64,000 nucleotides of DNA from Megascapheus bottae (lineage: Eukaryota; Chordata; Mammalia; Rodentia; Geomyidae), in assembly GCA_024803745.1 (NCBI GenBank), contig JANJXV010000190.1, positions 1,621,001 through 1,685,000 on the forward strand. The letters are read 5' to 3'. Positions 24,251 through 35,456 of the stretch are shown here, piece by piece (positions within the stretch are counted from its first letter, which is position 1; every line of letters starts with the position of its first letter). Made by a program: the position numbers and the translations under genes. The notes below the pieces were generated by a model, which was not told the DNA's origin, did not search any database, and saw nothing but the letters and a program-made list of their open reading frames with translations.

Positions 24251-25395
24251 CAGTGTTTGCCCTGAGCACTCTAGGCCGGAAGCAGAGAGAGAAGGAATCA
24301 GCCTTGGGTTTGGAAGCAGTGGAGAGGCCTTGAGCCCAGTTGCCGAGTCGCAGGTTTGGCCAGCACGTCAATTGCTTCTTGACATTTTCTCCTAGCAAGT
24401 CCAACAAACCACGGGTAAAAGAGCCGGTTCTGTATCTCCAGGGGACACCATGACCGGCTGGAGAAATTCCAGCCATTCTCCATTACCAGCGCGTGACACT
24501 TGACGGTGTTTTGTTTGTCAGGAGGGGTCACGCCCTGTGTCCCGGCCGGTGGAGCAGGCTGCGTGAGTTCATTCTGCATGGTGCTTATCCGAAACCCAGC
24601 CGACTCCTACATGGTGCGAGAACTTTAATAAATGTGACAAGAACATGTTTTGGGTTTGATATTTCCCAAAGAAGAGAACGGCCTCTCGACTACCCAGGGA
24701 TTCACTGGACCGGCACAATTCATGCTGTTTTTGACCTAAAATGGCAAAGATTGAGAAGCACGCAAACCAACCCCACAGGCCCACAAACCCTCGTGATGCG
24801 AGGGGAGGGAGAGGGCCAGGGCCTGCCGGGGTGAACGGGCACCCTTAGCCCACCTGAGTGCCTCGGCTCACTGAGAAACGCAGGCACCTTTGACAGGACA
24901 TTGCTTTGGGCTTGCTGCAACGATTTCCATTTTTGATTTGTGCAGAGTGGAGCTACACGATCTCCCATCTCTGGAGCCAAAGCTTCCACGTGGGGAAATC
25001 TATTTCTGTCTGCGCAGAGCGGTGTCTGCAGCCTGGGTGGTTTCCGAGAAAATCAAACCACAATGACCAAAGAGTCCCAAAGTACTGCACACTCTCCCTC
25101 CCCAGACCCTCGCCAGAAACCAGCCTCCTTTCCCTGTGTAAAGCAGGAGACCTGTGCAGCAGCTTTCCTGCTAGGTCAGATTTTGTGGGTGCTATGTGTG
25201 GACCACGGAGGGTAGAAGCAGCTTCAGGCTGTTTCGGTGGTGGTGGTTGTTGTTTTTTTTCCTTTTCCTTTGCTGATTCCAGGCAGAAACTCAGTTGCTG
25301 GGGGTTGCCTCTGGAGAGCAGAGGCAGAAGGAAGAACTCTGATGCCTGGGGCCGCCCTCCATGGCTGTTGTTAAGCTGCTCTGAGCTTAGGAGGT
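24251..25395. other. Unique non-coding sequence
   Basis: A CNE-like AT-rich patch lies at 24600-24680 (ACTTTAATAAATGTGACAAG). The rest is mixed; no gene or repeat recognised. Confidence 0.35.
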
Positions 25396-25399
25396 GCTA

Positions 25400-25512
25400 A
25401 TGACAGGAGCTGGGCACAGCTCAGCACCCTCTGTTTATTAACTAATCAAATGCTCACAGCAACTTTATAAAGAAAGTGTTATCACTGTGCAGAAGCAAAT
25501 GAGGCCCTCCCA
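25400..25512 (+). mobile_element. MIR SINE fragment
   Basis: TTATTAACTAATCAAATGCTCACAGC..., then TTATCACTGTGCAGAAGC and AAATGAGGCCC follow the MIR central/3' order (ATTTAATCCTCACAACAACC ... TTATTATCCCCATTTTACAG ... ATGAGGAAACTGAGGC). Old and diverged. Confidence 0.55.
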
Positions 25513-27205
25513 CGCAGCCACAGGCTATTTCCCAGGGTGGCTGCGAGAGGCGCCCGCAGCCATCTTTCCCGTCTGCAGTCTCAAGGGCAGGCGAGGCTGA
25601 GGGCAGGCGAGGCTGGGCGTGGCTGCCACAGTCCCCTCCTCGCTCGGGCAAGCGGAGCTGGGCCAGGGAGACACCATCGTAGGTCTTCAGAGATGGAAGC
25701 ACACTGGGTTGTCCTCGGTGGGTTCTGAGCCCCAAGGCAGGCGGAAGCAGGACCGTGGGTGGTGGTGGAGCAGCCGTGATGCTCTCGGCCGGGTTTGTGG
25801 TCAGGCTGCCACTGGTGGACGGTCAGCATTCTCACACCCTGCGCGCTCTGACCCCTGTGCCTGTGCTTATGAGCTCCCTCGCCCTTCACGAGGCACACAA
25901 GATGACTAGGAGGGGAGCTGAGACCAAGAGAGCCGGTCAGGTTTGCACAAGCAGCAGCTACCAAGCTGGGGTGAGAGCTCAGGTACCAGGCCCAGCCCCA
26001 GCCCCAGCCTCCGACCCCCAGTGTGTCTCCAGTGACACTTTGCACACTCACCTCCTAGTTAACAACACCACAGGAACCGACAATGCTGCACTACCAACCA
26101 CAGCCCAGGAGTCAACTGCAGGCCCCATCGATGCAGAACAGGTTGACGTGCCTGTCTGCTTGTGTTTGTCATTGGCTCCATTTGGCCTGGTGACACAGAT
26201 GGCGGCAGATGCATCCTGGCCGTGCCTGTGTCCCTCGCCTCTGTGTGCTGTGCAGCCCGGCCTGTGTTCTTTGTTATGCAGTGCCTAGCCACACTAAGCC
26301 TGGATTTTGGTACCTCAAAGTTCAACAATGCATGCTCATAAGCATTCGGAATCTCACAAAAGCACTGCTCTGGCCTCTGCTGAGCTCAGCCACGTTGGAT
26401 AATGCCCCTTTCACTGGGGGATCAGGGTGTTATTTTAGCCGCAGGTTCTTAAGTTTGTTGGCAGCGAAGTCATTTTCAAAGGCATTCTGCATATTTTTGA
26501 CCATTCTTTTATTATTGTTGTTATTTATTTTTTTTTTTCCAACGAAATCTCCCAGCCGCATCCACAAACATCTCACCCTTCTGACAAGGCTGCACAAGAG
26601 CAGCCTGGCTGGCTGGGAAGGCTCTTCTCCCACGCAGCCTGCGTCCTTTGTGTGGCTGGCCAAGGGCTCTGGAAAGGTGGCTGCCTGGGGTTTTGTTAAT
26701 TACTATTCAGAGCCAATTTTGCCACACACAATGAGTGTCCTCCTTCTGAAGCTCTGTCCGTCACCATGAGGAGATTATCTTGGGTTTAAACCACCGGTTC
26801 CCCCAGAGACTTTGTGCAATGTGCAAGCGTCTCTGTCCACACGCCTCACACCCACCAGCCCCTCGCTGCCCTCCCCCACCATCCCTTCAATGGCAACAGA
26901 GCCATGCGTTCTCTCCCAGCAGCACAGAATCCGCACTGAGGTCCCTTTGTGTGTTCCGAGCACAGAGAAGCCGCACCCCTGTACTGTGGGAATTCGACGA
27001 CCGTGGCCGTTCACCTGACGTGGCCTCTGAGCTCTGCGCGGTCTGGGGTGTGAGGACATTGTGCTCACTACCACCCCTCCCCCCCCCACACACAGAGCGC
27101 TGTGGAGGGAGGACAAGGATTACAACACTACATCTAGTGTTTTGTTGTGACTGAAGCCGAAGCCACGCTGGCTCACCATGGAGAGGGAGGACCAGTGATG
27201 CCATG
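25513..27205. other. Unique non-coding sequence
   Basis: GC-rich, with a short ~17-bp duplication (GGGCAGGCGAGGCTG) at 25586-25617 and a T-rich run near 26526. Overlapping frames up to 186 codons without domains. Confidence 0.4.
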
Positions 27206-27210
27206 TGTGG

Positions 27211-27224
27211 CCAGCAGGTGGCGA
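27211..27224 (+). promoter_or_regulatory. CTCF-type binding core, plus orientation
   Basis: CCAGCAGGTGGCGA matches the CTCF core CCASYAGRKGGCRS at 13 of 14 positions (only the last differs). It lies in GC-rich unique sequence. Confidence 0.6.
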
Positions 27225-27650
27225 TGGTGGCCCTTCCTGAGGAGCCAGGGCGGCTGCTGGGACTCAGTGGTTCCACTCTTGTTCTCTAGGGCCAGCAGTA
27301 AGGCCAGACACTGTAGGAGTGTTTTGTGCGGTTTCCTGGCCTTGGATGCTTTAGACACATCGCCCCACCAGTGGTTGGAATGCTCTCTTGGGCTCCCTTG
27401 GGAAGCCAGGAGAAGGAGGGCTGTGAGGGGCCCAGGAGAGGTGCCAGAGTCCATGCCCCGGGGCCCCCTTCCCGGCCCTGCCCTTCGTGCTTCCCTACTT
27501 CAAGAGTTCTGGGAGTGTTCCCAGCTCCAGCATTGCCCACGTAACTCGTCACCTAGACGGGTAGCCAGGCTTGGTATCGCAAAGCTGCCTGGTTAAGATC
27601 CTAGCCAGCTATTTCCCCAGAACCCCACATACCTTCAGCACCTTGCCGCT
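27225..27650. other. Unique non-coding sequence
   Basis: Nothing recognised. TTCAGCACC near 27634 is only a half of a REST element. Confidence 0.4.
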
Positions 27651-27654
27651 CCTA

Positions 27655-27990
27655 CGGGTTGAATTGTGCACCCAAAGGCATTGGCGCTCAAGGCCCCACC
27701 TGTGGCCGCCACGCCCCTGGAAGCAGCCTCTGTGTGGATGGATGGTGTGAACGCTTGTGTCTCCCCTGGTTCCGTGAGGAAACTACTAGAATCCCTTGTG
27801 CCAGCCAGGGCAGGCAGAGCCTAGAGAAGGAGATCAGGGTGAGAAGCCCCAGGGAGGGAAGAAGATCTCTCCACCCAGGGAGAGAGAAGCCTTGTCCATC
27901 TGTCAACCAGGACGACAGTTCCAGCCTAGGACTGATTAGCCAGCACTTTGGCCTTGGCCTTCCAGATCTGTGAGAAATAGAACTCCAGGA
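27655..27990 (+). mobile_element. Probable MLT1-type MaLR LTR remnant
   Basis: The left end GGGTTGAATTGTGCACCCAA and the right end TTGGCCTTGGCCTTCCAGAT followed by CTGTGAGAAATAGA match, in the right order and about 330 bp apart, the start and end of MLT1 consensus LTRs as I remember them. These are long-dead non-autonomous ERVL-MaLR repeats; no coding part is present. High divergence. Confidence 0.5.
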
Positions 27991-28421
27991 TATTTATTCC
28001 AGCAGATACCACGTTAAAATGAGGCTATCAAGATGCCCCTGACACGATCTGATTGCTGTCCTCATGAAAGTGGGGGGGTGTAGGAATGGACGCGCAGATG
28101 GGAGGGAGCCTTGTTGGCATTCTGCCTCCACCGCAATGTGAGCCCCTCGTAGCAAAAGGGCTGGGGTGAGTCTCCTTCCTCCCCAGATCCCCATTTCCTG
28201 CCTAGCACAAGGTGTGGCATCTGTTTCTATTTTGTTTTAAAGAAAAGCAACCAGAATCTTAGAAGAAGCCGTGTGAATCAAAATGTGATTCGTGGAACTC
28301 TGAAGAGTAGCCTCACTGATTGGCTAGAGAAATGGGAGAAAGAGCCCTGTTCTTGAGCAAACTTCCCTGCGAACAGCTAGGATGATTAGGTCAGAGACTA
28401 TCTCAGAAAGAAGCAAAAGCA

Positions 28422-28424
<3 letters not shown>
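27991..28424. other. Unique non-coding sequence
   Basis: AT-rich towards the right, with a small CNE-like patch around 28250-28320 (AATCAAAATGTGATTCGTGG). No gene evidence. Confidence 0.35.

Positions 28425-28480
<56 letters not shown>
28425..28480. repeat. (AG)n microsatellite
   Basis: About 27 uninterrupted AG units. Confidence 0.96.
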
Positions 28481-28487
<7 letters not shown>

Positions 28488-29150
28488 GCAAAAAGACTTG
28501 ATGCACACAGCTTTCAGAGTGAGTTCAGAATTGATTCAACAAATTAGAACAGGCTCTCTTTTAAGGAGCGATTAGTTATTCATACCGAGTGACATTTATT
28601 GTCTAGCTACCTAGATTTTTAAAATAAGGGTTGTGACAAGGAGAAAAACAGGTTCCATGCTTGCTTTCCAAAGAGGCACAATAGCAGCTTGAAAGGCACT
28701 ATTTTCTGGCGCATGTCTGCTGGGAGAGAGGACAGGAGAGGAGCTGTGATTTGGGGGATCGGTCAGAGGTGGGGGAACAGCCTCTACACTGGCGGCTCAG
28801 AGGAGGCCCCAAGAAAGACGGGAAATATGAGGTGAGGAGATGGAGAAGGAAGGAGGAAGGGAAGCAGGCTGGGAAGAAAAGGGAGGGAAATAATACAAGG
28901 GAGAAATTAGGGAGAATATGATATCAAAGCAAGAAAAAATAATTTCCCCTTGGTTATAGGACTTATGTAAAACTTCTTCTCTTTAAAGCTTAATGCCACT
29001 AAAATTAGAAATAGGCACAGGGGGAGTCTAGACAAACGCATAGATGATTGCCAAGAAACTTAAATTAATTTAAATTGAATTACTTTAAGAATAATAAAAA
29101 GGCGATCCACTAAATTACACTCCTTGAATGTATTTGTTTTTTCTTTTGTT
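28481..29150. promoter_or_regulatory. AT-rich block, candidate CNEs, with a purine-rich patch
   Basis: 28510-28640 (GCGATTAGTTATTCATACCG, GACATTTATTGTC) and 29030-29110 (ACTTAAATTAATTTAAATTG) are complex AT-rich islands with homeodomain cores. Between them 28795-28925 is GA-rich. No repeat family recognised. Confidence 0.3.
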
Positions 29151-31670
29151 GCCAAGTCGCTGTTCTGGGCACGCTGCGGTGGTTGTCCACCCCGGCTCTG
29201 ACTCGGGAGGTCAGTGAGTCACAGGACGGGGCATCTTGCAGAGAGTCCCGCGGCAGGGCCCCTCTGCACGTCCTCACTTGGAGACAAGGTCTTTGGGCTG
29301 ACATGCATTCCTACTGCCCTGGGACAGATCCTAAAGCCCGACGCGTCCCCTCTACAGCCTCCGCAGGGAGCAGGAAAGGGGACCATGACTTTCCAGTCCA
29401 ACTTGAACTCTGGGCCAAGAGCGTCGATTTCAGCCTGTTCCCCTCCTTGGCTGAATGGTGGGGGGCTCCACGCAGGGCTGGCGGGGTGAGCTCCTCAGTG
29501 GGGGCCACGGCCACGCCGAGGATAATTCACCTGGCACCCGTGGGGTGCAGTTGTAATACGTTGTAAGCAGGGCTGCCGTGACGTTTTCAGAGCAGAGGGA
29601 GCTGGGTGAAATAAGCAAAGTTTTCTCCCATAAGGGTTGGATAACACATGTGTCTGATTTAACGGCCGAGGCAGGCGACAGCTACTTCCTGTTCTGGCTG
29701 AAGAGACAGGGACGCCAGGCGGGTCTTCCTGAAAGCCTCTTGAGATGGAGGTGAAGCTTGCTGTCTAGTCCCTCGTGACTGAACCACACCCAGGCACCAT
29801 TGCCTTGCTGTGGATCGAGGCTTCCTTTCTGCTTTTTGACCTGGCTCAACAACAACAAAAATGCAGCCCAGGAAATGGATCCATTGGACAGATGTTCAGG
29901 AGGAATCAGAGTGACACCAGGAGGTCAAATGAAGGTGGCTCTTAGAAACACGCGTGCAGTTCCAGGCAGGAAGTGTTGACGCCAGGACCGGGCAGACCTC
30001 CCGAAGACGCCTGACGCCTGCAAGCTCCCAGCGCTGGGGCTGGACGCCGGGCGGAGGCAGAGCCCGGGGAAGGGATGGGGTGTGGCGCCAGCCAAGACTG
30101 GGGGCCACAAGTAAGCTGATGGGAGCCAAGCATGACAAGAGCAGGGCACTGCCAGAGAGCCTGCGGGAACAGATAAGCACTGACATTCTCTACTCTCCCT
30201 TTGAATGGGGTCCCAGCCAAGGCTGGTGGGGGCACCAGTTCATCCACAGAGCCCGTGTCGGCCACTCACCCTCTTGTGAGTGCCTGGACCTGCCCTGAGT
30301 GTGTAGCTTTCCTGGATTGAGGTTTGGGGGCTGGGACGCGGGTTCCTCTGTGCCTGTACTTAAACCACGTGCACACGCAGGGCTGGCGTGTCTCCCAGCC
30401 AGCCACACATTCCTCGGTACAGACGAAGCTCACGAGTGTCGCCTGCCAGATTCACCCACACCCCCACTCTGAAATTGTGAAGCTGTTCTAGTGCTGCTTT
30501 TTAAAAAAAGAATGAACAAAACCTATTCAAGACAGGTAGTACAGACATTTTCTGTGTGTTTACCCTGGGATTTAAAAAAAATAAAAAAACAAACGTAGCC
30601 AATAATGTTTTCCAAGAGTGAGGACTGCCATACAGCTCTGTCTGCTTAATGGAGGAAAGGTTTCTTCCCAGCTCCAAGAGCAGGAGCTGCAAGTACTTGA
30701 ACCCAATGGAACAAAACCATTTTCTGAAAGTATAGAGAGTTCCACACATAACAAAGGCCATAACGCGTCCTTCTCTGCTTCCCAGTTAACTCTGCAGCCT
30801 TGTTTATGAGGTGAACACACAGCTCTTTAGAAAATATTTTTAAAAGGCTTTGCAAATTTGGGAAGTAATTCCAAACTCTGAATACACCTGGAAAAAAAAA
30901 TAGCTCACGGCCATCCCTAATTACACCTCTGCAGCTGAGCTTCAAACAAGCCTTTCCTTGATCTGTCTCTCAAAGGGAGCTCTGGAAGGGACCGGTGGAT
31001 CCAATTGCAAAACTCAGCATAAGCTTCTCACGGTGTGAATCTCAGGGACAGGCCGTTGCACTGAATTTTACTTGTCAGATACTAATGGAAAATCAGAGCA
31101 GGGGTTTGCTAAGAGTAGGGGCTTCCATTTTGAAGCTAATAAAAGCCAATTCCAGGGAGAAAGCGGGTCTGGAACATGTGTCACATTCTTCCTGAGTGGC
31201 CTTGCATTGAATCAGCCTTGTGTCCTCTCGTAACCTTGCAAGGCAGGGACTGGACCTTGCATTCGTCACCCCTAGAAAGGGGTGGACCACAAAGTCGTAG
31301 CTCCCTGGCACCCAAGGACAGGAAAGGCTGCCATGTAGATTGGCTCTGCCCAGACAAAAGAATGCGGCTTTCCAGGAGCAAGGCGGACCCGGCCAGCCCA
31401 GGCCTGGAGAAGCCCAGGATGCAGCAGGATGACCGGCTTCTGAACCTTTCCCCAGCTCCTTCAAGGTCAGACGGGTGCTGGCCGTCATGCTGGCTGTCAT
31501 GCTGGCCCGGGGCCTTCCCCCGGGCTTCGCTGGTCAGCTGCTACTTCCTCCCAAGGCCAGTACCACAGGATTAAACGTTGTCATGGACACACCATCTTCC
31601 AAATGTCAGGGTCAGCGTGAGAGGTAAGTGAACCATCCTCTCCAACCATTTCCCCAGATTTCACTGCCTT
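29151..31670. other. Unique non-coding sequence
   Basis: GC-rich at 29.15-30.45 kb, AT-rich at 30.5-30.95 kb, mixed beyond. Overlapping frames on both strands; no domain, repeat or exon-like structure that I can support. Confidence 0.4.
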
Positions 31671-31675
31671 GCACA

Positions 31676-31678
31676 CGT

Positions 31679-31717
<39 letters not shown>

Positions 31718-31722
31718 CACAC
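31676..31722. repeat. (AC)n microsatellite
   Basis: About 22 AC units with one GC interruption near 31711. Confidence 0.95.
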
Positions 31723-31839
31723 TCACCTGCATGTGGATACACGCCTTTGTGTGAACACACACTTGTACCTCTCTTTCATCAATAGCTCAAAGTGACCAAG
31801 TTCAGCCAGAGGTAAATGCTTGGGAGGAAATGTAAAACG

Positions 31840-32105
31840 GATAGTTTTCCAAAACAGGGAGTTCAAATTGTTTAATTTCCTCACAGATCATTGGTATTGG
31901 CTTTTGTTCCCTAATCGGCCATTCTAATGAGTGTGTGGTGGCATTCCACTCATTTTTAACCGTCGTTTTCCTGCGAGTAATTTCCGAGCCTCTGGTTTCG
32001 TCCTTCATCGCCTCAAAGGTTGTGTGTCTCACGGTGGAGTTTTAGTGTCACTGCGCATTCTGGCTGGGAGTCTTGTTATCAGCTTATTTGTTGTACTGCC
32101 TTTCA
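31840..32105 (-). mobile_element. Old LINE-1 fragment (ORF2 3' part, antisense)
   Basis: The plus strand follows the antisense of L1 ORF2 near its C-terminal third: CGGCCATTCTAATGAGTGTG, then GGTGGCATTCCACTC, and later CTGGCTGGGAGTCTTGTTATC, corresponding to the well-known antisense order GCCATTCTAATGGGTGTGAG ... CTGGATA-AGTCTTTTATC. Highly diverged, no intact frame. Confidence 0.6.
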
Positions 32106-32149
32106 TTTACATCATGGTATCTTTTACAAGGCATGCATGTGTTTGTTGT

Positions 32150-32235
32150 TGTTTTGGCAGGATTAAATTTATGGACCTCCTCTCTGTGCTTTGAGCCTGT
32201 GTTGCCCTACCTCTACTGACCATTCTCCAGCCTCG
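32150..32235 (-). mobile_element. tRNA-derived (ID-like) SINE fragment
   Basis: The antisense order is GGCAGGATTAAATTTATGGA (box B region), GCTTTGAGCCTGTGTTG, CCCTACCTCTACTGACC (box A region), CTCCAGCC, the usual layout of reversed ID-type elements. Strongly diverged. Confidence 0.4.
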
Positions 32236-32615
32236 GAATGGCCAAGTCACAGGGCCAAGATTTATAACTAGACCTGTCCAGCCTTTAGTTCATCTTGAGC
32301 TCGGGTGTCAGGTGGTGATATTGTGTAAGCGAATCTCTTAATTGGGCTGGCACCATTTGTTAAGAAGACTAGTGCCAATTGTGTTATATTACCAAGCCTA
32401 TTAAAACCATATACTCACCGATGGGCATTTATATCTGACATTCAGACCCACTGGTTATTGCATTATTTGTGCACAAGCACACACTCACATGATGAAGTCT
32501 GATGGATGTTATGATTTATATGTATGTATATAATTAAAATCAATTAGTGTCCTCCTAATTTATACCTTAAATTTAAATAAACAGTATCACCTACAACATC
32601 CAAATGTTAAATATT
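32236..32615. other. AT-rich unique sequence
   Basis: No repeat or gene recognised. Confidence 0.4.
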
Positions 32616-32778
32616 TTTTTTTGCCAGTCCTTGGACTTTCTCAAAGTTAGAGCTCTACCACCTGAGCCTCAGCACCACTTCCGGCTTTTTTTCTATGTAT
32701 GTGGTACCGAGGAATTGAATCCGGGTCTTCACACATGCTAGGCAAGCACTTTAACCACTAGGCCACACTCCCGGCCCA
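32616..32778 (-). mobile_element. IDL-Geo SINE with internal deletion (minus)
   Basis: Antisense order: T-tail, TTTGCCAGTCC, a jump directly to TTGGACTTTCTCAAAG, then GAGCCTCAGCACCACTTCC, the linker TTTTTTTCTATGTATGTGG, the ID-like left half with GGAATTGAATCCGGGTC (box B) and CCACTAGGCCACACTCCC (5' end). Compared with the copy at 41022-41216 it lacks about 30 bp near the 3' end of the Geo part. Confidence 0.82.
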
Positions 32779-33198
32779 AATGTTAAGTATTTAACATTTA
32801 AGTTAAATACTTACATGTGACAGCAATTGAGAAAGGACTCTTGGTCCAAAAAATTGCAAAACCTTGATGAAATGAAAGATGAACGAACTGAATCAACAAA
32901 GAGCACCCCACGACTCAGGGCTGAAGTAAGAGGTCTCTCTCAGCGTCCCCCGTGAATCTGGTGACACCCACGCAAAGTCCCGATACCTTTCATAGAACCT
33001 GTCAAGCAAATGCTGATTACAGTATATGTAAGAATCAACAAAACAAGGTGAGAAAGGAAGGCAGAGTGTTCTAAATGATCATTTTATCCCCGTCTTCATT
33101 CAAATAGAGCAGTCTATGCACATCTGGAAATGTACAGGAGCCAATCCCTATATTTCCCATTCTAGTCTTCATGCACTTTTTTTGTCATACATTGCATT
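32779..33198. other. Unique non-coding sequence
   Basis: Nothing recognised. Confidence 0.4.
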
Positions 33199-33224
33199 TA
33201 CACACACACACACACACACACACA
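33199..33224. repeat. (AC)n microsatellite, short
   Basis: About 12 AC units. Confidence 0.9.
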
Positions 33225-33244
33225 TGTGTAGTAATCCTTATATT

Positions 33245-33357
33245 CGAGCACAGTGTCACATACCTGTAATTTCAGTGCTTAGAGACCGAGGCCGGAGGAC
33301 TGGAGTTCCAGGTCAGCTTGAGCTGTCCTGTGAGCGCTTCCCAAACAAACGAAACCC
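33245..33357 (+). mobile_element. B1/Alu-like SINE monomer
   Basis: CACAGTGTCACATACCTGTA, ATTTCAGTGCTTAGAGACCG, AGGCCGGAGGACTGGAGTTC, CAGGTCAGCTTGAGC: the 7SL-derived B1 order with box A and box B regions; the tail is an AAACAAACGAAACC stretch. Confidence 0.65.
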
Positions 33358-33518
33358 ATTAATGGCATTTATCCTTTAAAAGTAAAGTAGCATCTGTACT
33401 CATTTTATTTTTTGAAATTTAATTATATTTAAATACTTGTGCAAAGGACTTTTGGTTCAATTGGTCAGTTTGTAAGTGTGATTCATCTTGGTCAGAATCA
33501 CTCCTTCCATAATTCTCC

Positions 33519-33551
33519 CATCCATCCATCCATCCATCCATCCATCCATCC
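33519..33551. repeat. (CATC)n tetranucleotide array
   Basis: Eight CATC units, pure. Confidence 0.95.
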
Positions 33552-33719
33552 CAGTCAGCAGATATTTCCTTTCACACTGGATGACAAATCTACACATTTC
33601 CATACGTACCCTCCTGTGCACAAACCCTCTGTCTGAGGACCTCACTTCAGTGCGTTATGCTTGTGTTACTGCTGAATTCGCATAGTCTTTGAAAGCCATG
33701 GTTTGGCCTGGATTTTTGA

Positions 33720-34090
33720 AAACCATTTACCCTGCATATACAGTTATACACTTGACATTCTTTTTTCCTAATGGTTCAGCACTTTGAAGATGCTATTCCA
33801 TTGTTGCCTTGACTGTGTGCTTTCCAGTGAAAAGTCTCTCTTAATTAGGTTCCTTGGTTTCAGATCTCTTCTGCTGCCCCCCTCACACAAACATTTCAAG
33901 AAGTTTTTTTCTACCTCTTGTTTTTCAGAAATTTGATTGCCCTGGTCTCGGTACAGTTTTTCTTATGTTTATTCTGCCTTAGGTTTACTTTTTTCCTTGT
34001 TTGAATTTGAGCTTCATAGGCTTCATGCCATAATTTTTGCAGTGGTTTTTGTAGTGCAGTTTCTTTATACTCCCGTGTGGATACCAACTG
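33720..34090. mobile_element. Possible old LINE-derived fragment
   Basis: The sequence around CACTTTGAAGATGCTATTCC, then AATTTGATTGCCCTGGTCTC, then TTTGAGCTTCATAGG resembles, in order, a motif string I remember from old L1M-type repeats (TTTGAAGATATTATTCCATT ... TTTGATTATGATGTGTCT ... GAGCTTCTTGGA). I am not sure which L1 part or orientation this is. Confidence 0.33.
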
Positions 34091-34244
34091 CACTTAGAAA
34101 CGATTCTTAGCCAAACTAGTTTAATGACAGAATAGCACAATACTATAAAGGAGGACATTATCTTCTTCTAACCAGAAAATTGCATATTCTCTACTGTGTG
34201 ACAGTCATTGACTATGGACCTTCTTTCTCTCTTTTTCTAATCCT

Positions 34245-34325
34245 AGCCTAGGTCTTGAACTCAGTGCCTGATGTTTTTCTTGCTCCCTGGTGGGCCCTCC
34301 ACCACCCGAGCCAGGCCTCCAGCCC
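34245..34325 (-). mobile_element. Geo-like SINE fragment
   Basis: Antisense CCTAGGTCTTGAACTCAGTG, a short spacer, CCCTCCACCACCCGAGCCAG and CCTCCAGCCCC follow the order of the Geo right half or another reversed tRNA-derived SINE. Diverged. Confidence 0.4.
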
Positions 34326-35340
34326 CTCAACCTTCCTTCTCGTGGCCTCATCTTTTGTCTCAGCCTTGGGGTGTGCTAACGCATAATTCTAATATTCTTA
34401 TCTTGTGATTCCACTGGGGATTCATAGCATTGCTGGTTTGTGATCATGAGACAGCATACATAAATATCTATGTGAGTTAATATTTTGGACAAATCTATAA
34501 TAGTGTACCACAATTTTGTATTTGATTTTATGTATGTGCTGAAAACTCTAGTTACTCTCAAATAACACACGCATATTGTACACGTGTCCCATCGATAGGT
34601 AACGGCGTACGTACACTACATTATAGGCTGCGTGTGCACATTCACGTATATAACACATATTTGGGTGCATATACTGCGGCTAGTTCATATGATAAACAAT
34701 AGAAGTGACTTGTCTGATGCACACTAGAAATACCCTGATAAATACTTCACACGCTCTACCAAAGTCTTCAGTTAGCCATGTTGCACTAAGCCTTTATTTG
34801 TTTCTACACCTTCTTCATTTACAATGTCCGTGCGAACCACACAGGACACCTTAGGGTGTGCAGAAGGCCACTTGTGAATTATTGTGAGCTTCTCCTCCTT
34901 TCTGTATGGCTCGTTGTTATGGGCTCCAGCAGAGTGCTGACAGACACCCCAAAACTTACACAGGACCTTCAGTGTGGAGTTTGTGGTCAGTCTGGAGGTC
35001 TAACTTGTTAATGGCAAGCGTGGAAGGTGAGATAAAATGTGACAAAATGACCTAGTGCAATGATGATGGTTTTCTATGGCTAGGATTCATATTTTCTGAA
35101 GAGAATTATAGTAAGAGCTTTTCTAAAAATTACCAAGGAATAAGAACGGTGCCACTGGGGGAAAAATGACTTAGGTGAGTCCAAAAGTGATTTAGAAAAT
35201 ACCACAATACATGGAAAGAATGCACATCAAAATGGTTCTTGAAACGAGAGTGAAGATACAGCATTATCTACAGATACGTGGTGTTGAGTGGATCGGGGGG
35301 TTAGAGGCACAGTGCCTGTTAGCTCTTTAGGTGGCTTTGC
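34326..35340. other. AT-rich unique sequence
   Basis: About 1 kb with CpG-containing patches near 34.6 kb (ACGGCGTACGTACAC). No repeat or gene recognised. Confidence 0.35.
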
Positions 35341-35344
35341 TTTT

Positions 35345-35456
35345 CTTGAGTAGAGTCTTGCGAGGTAGCACAATCTGGCTGTGAGCTCACAGTTCTGCTC
35401 CCTCCCAATGTCCCAGTGTGGGGATTGCGGGCGTGAGCTCCCACACCTGGCTCTGG
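35345..35456 (-). mobile_element. B1-like SINE monomer (minus)
   Basis: Antisense B1: GTGAGCTCACAGTTCTGCTC, CCTCCCAATGTCCCAGTGTG, GGGATTGCGGGCGTGAGCTC, CCACACCTGGCT at its 5' end. Single monomer. Confidence 0.62.

Noticed and set aside
27630..27655. REST/RE1-like TTCAGCACC
   Set aside because: Only the left half-site is present; the right half GGACAGCGCC is missing at any permitted spacing.
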